Made by a program: the position numbers and the translations under genes
Source: Mantis religiosa
Taxonomy: Eukaryota; Arthropoda; Insecta; Mantodea; Mantidae
Assembly (NCBI GenBank): GCA_030765055.1
Contig: CM060955.1
Coordinates: 101,876,523 to 101,940,522, forward strand
DNA length: 64,000 nt
Reading direction: 5' to 3'
In this document: piece by piece, positions 45,382 to 56,535 of the stretch
Layout of the letters: each line of letters starts with the position of its first letter
How positions within the stretch are numbered: position 1 is the first letter of the stretch
The notes under the pieces: generated by a model
Told to the model about the DNA's origin: nothing
What the model saw: the letters and a program-made list of their open reading frames with translations, nothing else
The model's database searches: none

Positions 45382-46430
45382 TTAATCGATGCCATCTCTC
45401 TGTATAAATCTTGTTGATCTCAATTGTACCGGAGTATTATCTCGATGTGTTATCTTTCTCCTTCTTCTGTTCCGTAGATGTGCTCTGTTTTTGTTGTAAT
45501 CTTCCATGGCTAAATTGGATACTAGTTCTGTCATAATTTCCAACTGCTTATATTCTTCTTTTTCATCACTATTTTCCATATTTGTTTTCCTTGTAGCTTT
45601 GTTCTATCTTCTTGTAATTCGAATATATATTTACTGCATTCAAACAATGAATGCCCTAGGCTGAATAGAACATTGGAGATATCACAATTACTATTTCCTT
45701 TTTTTGTCTATTCGATTGAAGTACGTATCATACGGTCCATATCCAGATATGTAATGTATGATTCCTTTCCTCGGTTTCAAATGCTTCATTCGTAATCTTT
45801 CCTTCATATTTGGTAATTCTCCTTCCTTCATCCGCGTTATTCCACTCTTGTTGTCAATAATTTAACATTTCATTCCTAATTTCAGTTTTAGATTTACATT
45901 TTTCGCCGATCAGTTCGTGCACTTTTGTTATGTTCTGTTTCTTTAACCAATAATTTTCTGCACGTAGTTTTATTACATAATCAATTGGCCATAGTCCCAT
46001 AATTACAAGAAGCCCCATTGTAGATGTTGTCTTAAATGCTGCTACTCCTCTAATAATTATCTGTCGTTGAGATCTGCGTAATAATGTTATGTACTTCTTG
46101 TATTTTAATCTATGAGCCCAACTACTCGCTCCATATCCAACATTTCCTATTGTTATGCTTGTGTTATGGATGTCAATTGCCTCTGCAGGTACTCTGAAGT
46201 TTTTCTGTACAAATGATGTTAATTTTATCATCACTCCTTGTGCTTTATTTCATGCATAGTCAACACGTTTTGAGAAGGTTAGTTTCTGGTACAAGAGTAT
46301 CCCCAGATATTTATGTTGTTGTACTCTTGCTATTGATCGGTTCATAATCTTCTAACAGGGATTTCTTTTTAGGCTTCCTCTAAACAGCATGTATGCATTT
46401 TTTTGCTGGAGCTATCGTTAATTTAATCTC
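45382..46430 (-). pseudogene. R1-clade LINE ORF2 C-terminal pseudogene
   Basis: The clearest frame (45854-46234) reads MMIKLTSFVQKNFRVPAEAI, then ITIGNVGYGASSWAHRLKY, LLRRSQRQIIIRGVAAFKTT, STMGLLVIMGLWPIDYVIKL and RAENYWLKKQN. This is the region after the reverse transcriptase domain of R1-type LINEs (YGAxxWAHR; RSQRxxLxRxxxAYxTTST; GxxPID). Upstream (to 46430) IKLTIAPAKK and KPKKKSLLEDYEP fit the RT thumb. Downstream, HYISGYGPYDTYFNRID and a Cys/His stretch (CDIS...HSLFECSKY) fit the terminal zinc segment, in another frame. Several stops and frameshifts; the 5' part is missing. Confidence 0.8.
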
Positions 46431-47706
46431 CTGACACCACACGCACACTAGAAATTTGTTGAATGTTTATTGTTTGCTTACGGTAATATATTACAGAAGT
46501 GCTAATATCCTCCAGGGCTCATAGATACCTTGACGCCATAAAGTACGTACTGTCACAATCCAACAAAGTCAAACTACCTCTATTTGTTGCTAAGAATCGG
46601 AGAATGTAGTAGCTGATCGCTACATCCAATATTTTGCTTAGCAGCGGCGTTACAGTTCACTCGGCGAATTTAGCTTATATGTTGACCTTACAGGCTTATA
46701 AGACTTAATTTATTTTTCTCTGTTTTATTTTATGCAGTAGGTTTGCGCAAATGTTGAGGAAAATAATTGAGTAACACCCAGTGTGGACGATATTTTCATC
46801 AAGGTAAACTGTAAAGGATGTTCTCGTTGAGCTAAATAAAGCTGGTGTAATAAGACGGTCCGCATGGTAGATTAGTCCATTTAGAGTATAATAGATACTC
46901 CGTCATGAAAAAAAGGGTAGGTACGGTCCCGCTTATTAAATTTTACCCGTGCCATCTCATTTATTAAAACAGATGAGCATGTAAAAATAACCCGGGTACA
47001 CTCGCAGCGAAGTGAGCACAGCCTTTTTGTCATTGTTGGGACGTTTCTCCCTTCATAGTTTGGAAATAACGCTGCTCCCCGTTTGTTCACGATATCTTTA
47101 TCTCTGGATACCTTCCTTTAGCGTATACCTTCCTTCCTTACTTTCTTACGTGCCAGATGTTCGCACGAGTGTCTTATACCTACAGGTTGTTACGGAGTTC
47201 CATCGAGAAGCTTCCAGGAAATAAGACACTTTGAATCTATTATGGAAACATATAACTTTGACGACACTTTTGTAGTTATATCATGGGTTTTTATTTAAAT
47301 ATTCACATTCATAAGCACAAATAAATACAATATAATGAGCTATTGATTTCAACGGTCAAATATTTAGGATTTCTTACAGAAGAGAAAATAAATAAGCATT
47401 TTGTAAATTGTGAGCTTTACCTTTCTTATAAAATGCTCTACAACTGCGATCTATTACTAAATCTTCCATGTTTACACGAGAATCATATGTATAAAAGACA
47501 CAAATGCTGAGAGTTTGTAGAAATTTTTATTTTTTTATCCAATTCTGTGATTCCTATTTTACCCAACCGTATATTAGGAATATAGTTTATAAATTATAAA
47601 ATGAATATAATAAAATTAAAAGGTATAGCAGCATACAATATCATCAAAATGAACAGTAAACATCGAAATTAATAATTTAGTTTACGTTATATTTTGCTCA
47701 AGAAAG
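46431..47706. other. Intergenic, about 1.3 kb, nothing recognised
   Basis: Short frames only. No repeat copy identified. Confidence 0.45.
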
Positions 47707-47718
47707 CCATGAAATACT

Positions 47719-47913
47719 TTTTTTTTTTGTGTAATTTACGTCCTCCAACGTCAAGTCATATCGGACGATGAATGAAATGGGTGAAATGATGCTCAAATGA
47801 GACCGGGGTCCATGGAGCTGAGAGCTACCCGACATTCGTCTTTCAGGATAGGGGAAAACCCGGAAAAAACCTTATCCAGGTAATTCACCCTGACCGAGTT
47901 TCGAACTCGGGAC
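47719..47913 (-). mobile_element. SINE1 copy, 5'-truncated, with target duplication
   Basis: Perfect 12-bp duplication CCATGAAATACT at 47707-47718 and 47914-47925. The minus-strand 3' tail is poly(A) (plus T10). The body is intact (GACGATGAATGAAATGGGTG; GATGCTCAAATGAG; GTCTTTCAGGATAGGGG), but the copy stops right after the B box (GAGTTTCGAACTCGGGA on the plus strand), so the A-box half of the tRNA head is missing. Consistent with 5' truncation during target-primed reverse transcription. Confidence 0.95.
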
Positions 47914-47925
47914 CCATGAAATACT

Positions 47926-49936
47926 GATATTGCATAACACAACATACTCTTTTAGTTTAAAAGTTCACCTCTTCTACACATCTCCTATTTCACCAAAATT
48001 TACATTAAGAATCTAGTATTGCACTTCTCCCCTTGTGTGTGTTTGAGCTAAATGTACTTTATAACAATTTTGGTTTAATAATCACCGAAAGTGTGGAAAG
48101 AATAATTCTGAATAAGCCGTAAGATTATTTAACCATAACACAGTGGTCCCGCCACCTTTGCAGCCCATTTTGATGAGTCGGAGGTCTCTAGTCGGAGTTC
48201 CGTCCCGTACTGACTGCTCTAACCTCGCCTCGGGGTTTCTTCGGGTTTTGCCACCAGTAGCGCTAGAGTAGTGCCAGGTCTTATGGCGATTCCACTTTTC
48301 ATGAGTGACGTCATTTTGGAATCCTTTGGGGGGGGGGGGAGTGGACGAAATGGCATAAAGGTGATTCCCACAGATACAGTCAGAGGTGGATTTGATTTTG
48401 AATCGAAATAAGTAAGCAGAAAATTTGCCAAGATCAGTCAAAAATTGAGGTACAACATAATTAGGGTTAACGAATTTACATTTGTGTGTATCAGAAACCG
48501 CTGGGAAATGCATATCATGTTCAGTCAAAGCAACACAATCACTTTTTAACCAGTATTCATCCCAAGTGCTGTAGCTATTTAGTCCGGTCGATGTAATGGA
48601 ACATATATGGAATTTCTAGGACAGTACATAGCGTATATCAGTATATATGATTAGTTAGTTTCCACTATTCCCCTTATCATTTCAAAAAATTTACAATGAA
48701 TCTCTTTCTGCAAAACTTTATCTCCACTAACATGACGTGGATAAAAAAATGACGACTCGCAAGAGTGGTTTGTAGGAGCTATATTATATTACATGAATTT
48801 CTTGACTCTCTCTTATACAAATTAGTCTTACAAAAGCTGTTTTTACTTCCTCTTGATCCACAAACATTTGTAGTTCATGTTTACAATTTCACTGTTCAAG
48901 AAAGATGAAGTGAAAATCAGGTTTTTAAACAGCCTGTGGTTATATAATGATTTTAAAGTTCGTGCTCTATGTATGACAATTGTTAAAAATAAATAACGAG
49001 CTCCAATTTGAAAAAGGTGTAAGAATTGCAAATTCAAAGTAATAACAGAGACTTCTCGCAAATTAATGACTCCGCAATGTTTTTATTTAAACTTGTGTAT
49101 ATTAGTGAGATTTAGTATCATAGGAGTTTGTTTATTTATATTAAGTGAAAGAATGTACGCATATGCCTTTTACATTTTGTTCCACGTACAATTTAGGTGC
49201 TGTTCGTTCACTGATACTTTAGTTAGTGGTTGTGGTGGCTTGTCTATCAGCTAACACTTTACCGGCGGCGGTATACAACTTGCTGAACCGTGCCGTGCAT
49301 ATCGCTTGAGTGGTAAACAGTCAGCAGTGTTGCAAGACTTCACTCCTATTTGGATGATGACAATCGTAAAGCTACCAAAAATGAACGCACAAATTATACC
49401 GTAAGAGTACTTATGTTACTCTGTCGCGCCTTTGCGCCTCACTTGCTTCAGATTCAGTAAATTCTACCTTCTACCACCACCTCCACCGCATCCTACTAGC
49501 TAAAACATCAGTGAAAGAACATTAGGGAGGATATTGCATCCCATAAATGTTGGTAGGGAGAGATTTAAGCATATATATTGAGGTTATATGAATTAGAAAA
49601 GAATCTGCGTTTTCAGGAAAGGTTACGTGTACGCTTGTGGGCGTGTGTGTCTCTGTATCCGTAAGCAGCAAACCTGGAAAACAGTAAATATAAAATTCTG
49701 TATTTAGGTCAATACATTTGTAAGATGCCACACGAGGATTTTCGATAAATTTTCATCCGAGCCCAAACAATCCTTTACACGAGACAGTTGTTGGTGATCC
49801 GTTGCTTTGTGAAAAACAGTTCTAACGAACTTAATTTAAATACTCTACTGTATTATGACATAGAAAGTGAAGCTAGCTACAGTGAAGCAATGAATATTAT
49901 ACAAATATAAACTATTTGTAAAAACGTCACTTATCT
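47926..49936. other. Intergenic, about 2 kb; possible old tRNA-like repeat at 48.1-48.35 kb
   Basis: 48120-48350 is GC-rich, with TCGGAGGTCTCTAGTCGGAG, TTCCGTCCCG and CGGGGTTTCTTCGGGTTTTG, then a G tract (48329-48340). It could be a decayed SINE, but I cannot tie it to a family. A 148-codon frame across it has no motif. Nothing else recognised. Confidence 0.35.
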
Positions 49937-50103
49937 TAAGAAAATGATGTCAATATTTCTTATTAATTGAGTTTGATTCACAAAAAATTGCTTGCATCAT
50001 CCGACAATCGAAAAGAACGAAGTGTGTGGATTGACTGACGATGCAAGCAATTTGTTTGTTAAATCCATCTCAATTAATAAGCAATATTGACATCATTTTC
50101 TTA
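49937..50103. repeat. 167-bp hairpin (MITE-like inverted repeat)
   Basis: Left arm TAAGAAAATGATGTCAATAT (49937), then TTATTAATTGAG and AATTGCTTGCATCATC; right arm is the reverse complement: GATGCAAGCAATTTG, CTCAATTAATAA and ATATTGACATCATTTTCTTA (ending 50103). Arms are about 65-70 bp with a few mismatches; the loop is about 35 bp (about 50000-50035). CT precedes TA at the left edge and TA follows CT at the right, so a TA-type target is possible. Confidence 0.88.
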
Positions 50104-51304
50104 TGTTCAGTGAAGTTTTTGTTATAATAGTTATATGTGTGTAATACTCTACTGTACGACAAGAAGGCTAGTGAGGTATGAAAGGCAGAGGAGCTTGAAC
50201 TCTTTATCTGCTCCGGTAACGGATCTGTTTAATAAGAAATGAGTGTATGAAAGTGCATATGAGTCAGCCAGGTTGCCACATCTAACGCTTGTTGCAGTAA
50301 ATACAGCGATAGGTATTATGTATGGGTGAATTATGTGACAACATTTGTGTATTTTAAACGAACCTTCCATCCTTGTCATACTCGGAAGGTGGGAATATAC
50401 ACCGTGAAGGCGGCAAAAGTGATTACGCTACACATTCCTCTAGCTTGCCTTCTTGTCTTGGGTCTACAGTACAGCTGGAATCCTACACACTGAAGAGACC
50501 GTGTATTGTCACGTTTATGGTTGAAGAATACTTGGGAAAATATCAGATTATGCATTCTTATTATTTAATGCTCACTTCCTGCGATTTGATTCGTTTGCAC
50601 ATTCTGAAGTCCTTAATTCTGCTGACCTATGAGAAGAACGTAATACGAGTTTTTATATGACATCAGTTTCCTGTTTACTCATGTCGACGAAGTACTAGTG
50701 ATTGGATAGAACTGTGCTGACTAAAGTAATCTGAGTCACGTAGACGCCGAAAGGCAGTTAGCATGCTTTGAGGGATATGATTATGCTTAAAGTTGCTTCG
50801 GAAATGACTACGTAGCTTCTTTGGCGTGGGAATGCTGATTTGGCAATAGGTCGCCATTTTGAAGGTAACAGTATTTACAGACTACGTATTTTAGCAGTGG
50901 TGGTAATTATAAGTGTGTGATTCTAGTTTCTATTACTCCGGAGGTCAGGTTGATCTAAGAATCAGGGTCGTCATGCCACCCTCTACACGTCGCATCCTCT
51001 AACCATACACGGCTACGAATCCTCAAGGTAAGTCTGTATGGGTATTTAATATTGTAAATGTTATACTATTTCACCTCAACTTGTATTGGGACCCGTTAAT
51101 TACGATATAGTAGATTATTACAGAACAGGGTGTCGTCCCTGTTCATCTTTACTTCTCTCTAATCCACCTCCTAGCTTGCTCTACCACTTAGCTCTACTTT
51201 CTCGCTCCCTTATCCATCCACCTCTGCTCCTTGTTACAGAGTAGGTTGTAAAGCTTTTGGTGGAATCACCTCTGTGTAAACAATCTACTCATTTGGAACA
51301 ATAT
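50104..51304. other. Intergenic, about 1.2 kb, nothing recognised
   Basis: No motif identified. Confidence 0.45.
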
Positions 51305-51687
51305 TATCACGAACACATTATTTAAGCAAGGCGGCGCGGCTGGCTGGTTCAATAAGACGGGCAGTGCAGTGCGGAGGGAAAAGCTCGCCGAAACAGTGGG
51401 GGAAGGAGACGGGTTTCTAGAGAGTTCGTCTTTCTTCGAGCACCGTCTTGATTGAGAACATTCCGGAATGTGAGTGATCTATAACAAGTGAGCCCGCCCG
51501 CCACAGTGAATCAGTCGGTAATTAGACGCCGTGGGTGAACAGCTGTAAAAGTGGACTTTGTGGTCGATTAGCTTGCAAGTTGTATTCTGTATGTGACGTA
51601 ATTGTGTTTCTACGGAAATAAGGAGCAATTTTTTAGTGTTTGTAGCCTGACTTTTAATTTCACGAACTCACAAATTCACAATATCAA
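51305..51687 (+). repeat. Solo LTR (family LTR-A), diverged
   Basis: GTCTTTCTTCGAGCACCGTC, TTGCAAGTTGTATTCTGTAT, ACGGAAATAAGGAGCAATTT and TTTCACGAACTCACAAATTC match the 27.1-kb copy in order. AATAT occurs at both edges (51300-51304 region and about 51679-51683) and may be a 5-bp target duplication. Confidence 0.7.
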
Positions 51688-51999
51688 AGAAGTTGTCAGG
51701 CATGTGAAACATCCTTCCTAAATACTCTACGAATTGCTTATGAAGTCTTCATTCAGAGGAAAAACTTCTTACTCTTACGTAGCTAGTAAATGCTAAGCAA
51801 TACACAAAAAATAGCCAAAGCATTACAAATGACTTTCTTAAGATACACTGGGCAACAATGAAAAATTTTCAGGCTTAAAAATAGTGAACTTACATGTATT
51901 TCCATCTGCTGAATTCAAAAATCACCATAAAAATGATAGATTAGCTCTTGTTTTGAAGATAAAGTGACATGTCATATTTTAGAGAGAAGATTTTAAATT

Positions 52000-52563
52000 T
52001 GGTGGAATTTTTTGGGAGTTGGCGCACCTGTCTCAATCAGAGAGACATTTTGGAAATTAAGTAATGCAAAAGTTCAGGAAGCCATTTTTGTCGCACCACA
52101 AATAAGTGAAATTGTAAAGGATCCTGCATTTGACCAAGTTTTGGAGGGAAAAGAAAAGGAAGCTTGGGAAGCCTTCAAGGGTGTTTCCATGGATTTTTAG
52201 GTAAACAAAAGAAGTGACAACTACAAACATTTGGTGACAGTGCTCCTGCAAAAATACCATAACCGTGGATGCAACATGTCCCTTAAGATCCATTTTATCC
52301 ACACCCACCTAGAATTTTTCCCTCCTAGTTGTGGAGCTGTTAGTGATGAACATGGGGAGAGATTCCATCAGGATATTTCTGCTATGCAACAAAGATATCA
52401 GGCCGTTAGAATGAAGTACTGTTTGCGGATTACTGTTGGTCTTTGTATAGGGATTCCGCGGAACTCCACAACAAGAGGAAAGCTAAAAGACGACAAAGTC
52501 AATAGGCCACCACATATTCTCTTCAGACACGACTATCTGCGAAGTATTTTTCCAGCAATTTAG
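52000..52563 (+). pseudogene. Repeated arthropod TE-associated protein, pseudogene
   Basis: First frame: RETFWKLSNAKVQEAIFVAP, QISEIVKDPAFDQVLEGKEK, EAWEAFKGVSMDF, then a TAG stop at 52198. The frame resumes: SDNYKHLVTVLLQKYHNRGC, NMSLKIHFIHTHLEFFPPSC, GAVSDEHGERFHQDISAMQQ. A frameshift follows near 52405-52415; the shifted frame gives ADYCWSLYRDSAE and HNKRKAKRRQS. I recognise the motif SDEHGERFHQDI as part of a protein that occurs in very many copies in arthropod genomes and I believe it is transposon-linked, but I do not know its function. It has one stop and one frameshift, so it is a dead fragment. Confidence 0.72.
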
Positions 52564-52569
52564 AACTGG

Positions 52570-53877
52570 TAGCATGTTATTATCAGTTACAAAATCAAAT
52601 GCACTTTCACTGTTAGCATGTATGTAATTAAAATGTATCCTTTTCTCTCAATCCGTTAATACGTGATACCTCCACCTTGTGTATATGGCAGAAACTAGAT
52701 CCAATAAAAAATTTTCCTTGTCATATTTGTTTTCTCAACCCAAAATTAGTAGGAATTGCCTCATGAACTGCTCTAATCGTTCAAAAATTATTTTTGTTGA
52801 CCAGTGATATCAGTCATTTTTAGATATTCTTTGTTCCAATTGATAATAACAACTTATTCCTTTTATTGTCACTCAGTTATTTGTCGTGATTCATGGAAGT
52901 GCTATGCAACTTTATAGGTATAATACAACGCTAATTAATAAAACGTTTGAGCATTGCTCCTTTTGTAACTATAACAGTAATATTCAAGTTTATTTGGATT
53001 TAACTTAAGAAAATTAATATATCAACTTTAAATAAACAAAGAAATAATATAAATACCCACTCATTGAAGTTAGGGGGTATAAAAGTCATATAACACACAA
53101 ACTTTTGTATACGGTTGCAGATATTTATTTAAAGATGTTAGGATCATTAATTACTAAAGGTGTATCTTAATTCGCCTGAGATAGTAAATGAGACATAGAA
53201 GCATAAATAATAAAAAAAGACAAACGCTTTAACGTTCATACCTATGTCATTATTTAACTTTACAAAGCTTAACATTATCCTCAAGAATAAGAGGAAGCAG
53301 TAACGACGATGCAGACAGGAACAAGATGAAGAGACGTTGCCCACAGAGAACAAGTAAAGTAAGTGCTGGAGGGACAGAGAGGGAGGGGGAGAGCAGAGAG
53401 AACAAATGTCTTCGAAACTTGCAAGCGTGGGTTAAGATGAGCCACAGGGTTTTAGAGAAGGGATAAAGTATTACTGGTGCATTAAAGAAGGGTGTGATAT
53501 CAACCATGCCTGAGACAAAATCTCTCACCTTTCTACACGTGCCCCGAGAGAGGCGGGGGGGGGGGGACAGAAAGGCGATTAAGAAGTTACTTTGTAGTTT
53601 GAGCTTGTCACGGCCTGGCTTCGATTGGAGAGGAAAAGTTTGTAGCAGCGATTGAAAATAGTGATTAAGGGCAAAGTGGGAAATGAAGTTTCGCCCTATG
53701 TATTCCCAGTGTAACATTGTTATATAAATACGATAGCCTAGATGTTGCATCAGAGATGATTATATAAGATATTTTGATATTGCTCTTGTTCGTTTGTTTT
53801 ATTGCTTCACAGCTCACTTTCACCTTTGGATCGAATGTTTCGACTTGAACAATTCGAGCTATAGGTCTGTTCATTTA

Positions 53878-53879
<2 letters not shown>
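52570..53879. other. Intergenic, about 1.3 kb, nothing recognised
   Basis: Includes the longest non-TE frame of the window's second half (166 codons, minus, 53250-53750), low in complexity and without motifs. A G tract lies at 53555-53565. Confidence 0.4.

Positions 53880-53953
<74 letters not shown>
53880..53953. repeat. (AC)n microsatellite
   Basis: About 37 tandem AC units, uninterrupted. Confidence 0.98.
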
Positions 53954-53954
<1 letters not shown>

Positions 53955-53980
53955 TAACATTACACATAGAAACTTCGACA

Positions 53981-54065
53981 TTAGTAGACCAAGCGAGATG
54001 GTAACGCTTGAGCTTTGCATCCAGGTTCGATTCCCGTCGGGAAGGCCACACTTATGTCAACTGAG
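53981..54065 (+). mobile_element. tRNA-like SINE head fragment
   Basis: GCGAGATGGTAACGC (A-box-like), then GGTTCGATTCCCGTCGGGAA (B box, 54024-54043). A short body follows. Directly after the AC repeat. Could be a diverged copy of the SINE2-type head. Confidence 0.45.
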
Positions 54066-54204
54066 GGAGTTATATGATATTCAAAGCTTTTTGCAGGAAG
54101 CATTTTAACCCACTAGTACGAATTTGACTTGAGTATTGATGTTAAGTCTAACGTACACTATAAGAATTACAGTTTTCATTGTACGGCTATTTTTAGCGGC
54201 AATG

Positions 54205-55857
54205 TTTTTCGACTACTAGGTTCATGTCCAAGATGTCAAAAGGCCACACAAATGCAGAGGCGAGAGGGTATTAGGGATTAGTTTGCAATGTTTCGTCGAC
54301 TACTTTAAAGGTTCATTTTCTCCAACATGCTAGAAGACCCACTAACGTAGCGGAGAGGAGGATATTATGGAATAATTAGCAATGTTTTTATTTTGACTAC
54401 CTTAAAGTTTCATTGTCCAAGATGCCCGAAGGCCACACTAATGTAGAGCACAGGAGGGCATTATGGAATAGTTTTAAATGTTTTGTCAGCTACTTTAAAG
54501 GTTTATGTTCAAGTTACCAGAAGGCCACACTAATGTAGAGGATAATAGGTTATTATAGAACATTTGGCAATGTTTTGTCGACTACTTTAAAGGTTTATGT
54601 CCAAGATGCCAGAATGACACACTAATTTAGAGGAGAGGAGGGCATTATTCAATAGCTTTAAATGTTTTGTCGACTACTTTAAAGGTTTATGTTCAAGTTA
54701 CCAGAAGGCCACACTAATGTAGAGGATAATAGGTTATTATAGAATATTTGGCAATGTTTTGTCAACTACTTTAAAGGTTTATGTCCAAGATGCCAGAAGG
54801 CCACACTAATTTAGAGGAGAGGAGGGCATTATGGAATAGCTTTAAATGTTTTGTCGACTACTTTAAAGGTTAAGGTTCAAGTTACCAGAAGGCCACACTA
54901 ATGTAGAGGATAAGAGGTTATTATAGAATATTTGGCAATGTTTTGTCGACTACTTTAAAGGTTTATGTCCAAGAAGCCAGAAGGACACACTAATTTAGAG
55001 GAGAGGAGGGCATTATGGAATAGCTTTAAATGTTTTGTCGACTACTTTAAAGGTTTATGTTCAAGTTACCAGAAGACCACACTAATGTAGAGGATAAGAG
55101 GTTATTATAGAATATTTGGCAATGTTTTGTCGACTACTTTAAAGGTTTATGTCCAAGATGCCAGAAGGCCACACTAATTTAGAGGAGAGGAGGGTATCAT
55201 GTAACAGTTGGCAATGTTTTGTCGACTACTTTAAAGGTTTATGTACAAGATACCAGAAGGCCACACTAATTGGAGGAAAGGAGGGTATAATGCAATAGTT
55301 GACAATGTTTTGTCGACTACTCTAAAGGTTTATGTGCAAGATACCAGAAGGAGAGGAGGATATTATGGAATAGTTGGCAAGGTTTTGTTCGACTATTCTA
55401 AAGGTTTATGTGCAAGATACCAGAAGGACACACTAATTTACAGGAGAGGAGGATATTATGGAATAGTTGGCAATGTTTTGTCGACTACTTTAAAGGTTTC
55501 TGTGCAAGATACCAGAAGGCCACACTAATTTAGAGGAGAGGAGGATATTATGGAATAGTTGGCAATGTTTTGTCGACTATTCTAAAGGTTTATGTGCAAG
55601 ATACATTTTGTCCCAGATGCCAGAAAGCCACACTAATGTAGAGGAGAGGAGGATATTATGTAACAGTTGGCAATGTTTTGTTGACTACTTTAAAGGTTCA
55701 TTTTGTCCAAGATGCCAGAAAGCTCACTAATGTAGAGGAGAGGAGGATATTATGGAATAGTTGGCAAAGTTTTGTGGACTGCTTTAAAGGTTCATTGTCC
55801 AGGATGACAGAACGCCCGCTAATGTGGAGGGGAGGAGGGTATTATGGAATAGTTGAC
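54205..55857. repeat. 92-bp minisatellite, about 18 units, with a 184-bp dimer array
   Basis: Each unit contains TTTTGTCGACTACTTTAAAG, GGTTTATGT, CCAGAAGGCCACACTAAT, AGAGGA and ATTATGGAATAG. Between 54501 and 55236 two unit types alternate: B (GTTCAAGTTACCAG; AATGTAGAGGATAAGAGG) and A (GTCCAAGATGCCAG; AATTTAGAGGAGAGGAGG). B units start at 54501, 54685, 54869 and 55053, exactly 184 bp apart. Flanking units are more diverged; one (55335-55400) is shortened. The array ends by running directly into a tRNA-cored repeat at 55858. Confidence 0.95.
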
Positions 55858-56535
55858 ATTAAATTTTCCAACTGACTAAGATATGTATATATTTTCCCGT
55901 TAAACCGCTAGGGGCCCTCTTCACACCGCTTGTGACGACTTGCTATTGTAAGGACTTAAATGCCAGGCTTCACCATTAAACTCTTATTATTTAAGTTAAT
56001 TGGTGGAAATTAATCATTTCTTCACGCTAGCCTATACAGCCTAAGGCTTTTAGACACAATGGGCAAGAGCACCTGGGTGGAATCAAGGAGATCCGTAGTT
56101 AAATTCCCGGCCGTTTTAATGAACTTTTTTAAGTTGACTCTATCCATCCAAAACTTTAACCTATATACGGCTAGTGTGAGTAAATGATTAATTTCTACCA
56201 ATTAACTTAAATAATAAGAGTTTAATGAGGAAGCCTGCGATTCAAGTACTTACAATTGTAAGTCGCCACAAACGGTGCATATCGAATATGAGAGTCCCTA
56301 GTGGTTTACCGGGAAAATATATACATATATGAGTCAATTGGAGAAGTTAATATCAGACATCACGTTGGTCATGATAGCTCAATAGGTAAGAGCGACTGGA
56401 CGGAGACCAGGAGATCCGTGGTTAAACTCCCAGCTACGGCATTGTATTCTTCAAGTTGACTCTATCCATTCATATCCTTAGCCTATATACGGCTAGTGTG
56501 AAGAAAGTATTAATTTTTACCAATTATCTTAAATA
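55858..56535. repeat. tRNA-cored ~315-bp repeat, cluster E (inverted then tandem)
   Basis: 55858-56040 is in minus orientation (GACATTAAATTTTCCAACTG; CGTTAAACCGCTAGGG; CTTATTATTTAAGTTAATTG; TTCTTCACGCTAGCC). At about 56060 it switches to plus, with a decayed tRNA-like core (AGATCCGTAGTTAAATTCCC), then GTTGACTCTATCCATC at about 56134 and 56456 (period about 320) and a second core at about 56370-56440 (GATAGCTCAATAGGTAAGAG; CGACTGGACGGAGACCAGGA; GTGGTTAAACTCC). Confidence 0.85.

Noticed and set aside
48082..48528. 148-codon minus-strand open frame
   Set aside because: Crosses a poly-G tract and a GC-rich repeat-like stretch; composition and lack of motifs argue against a gene.
53250..53750. 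166-codon minus-strand open frame
   Set aside because: No motif, biased toward Leu/Ser/Phe, contains a run from a G tract, and no start context or partner exons could be seen. Length is reachable by chance in 64 kb.
54205..55857. CRISPR-like array
   Set aside because: Units are contiguous with no unique spacers and repeats of 92 bp; it is a eukaryotic minisatellite.
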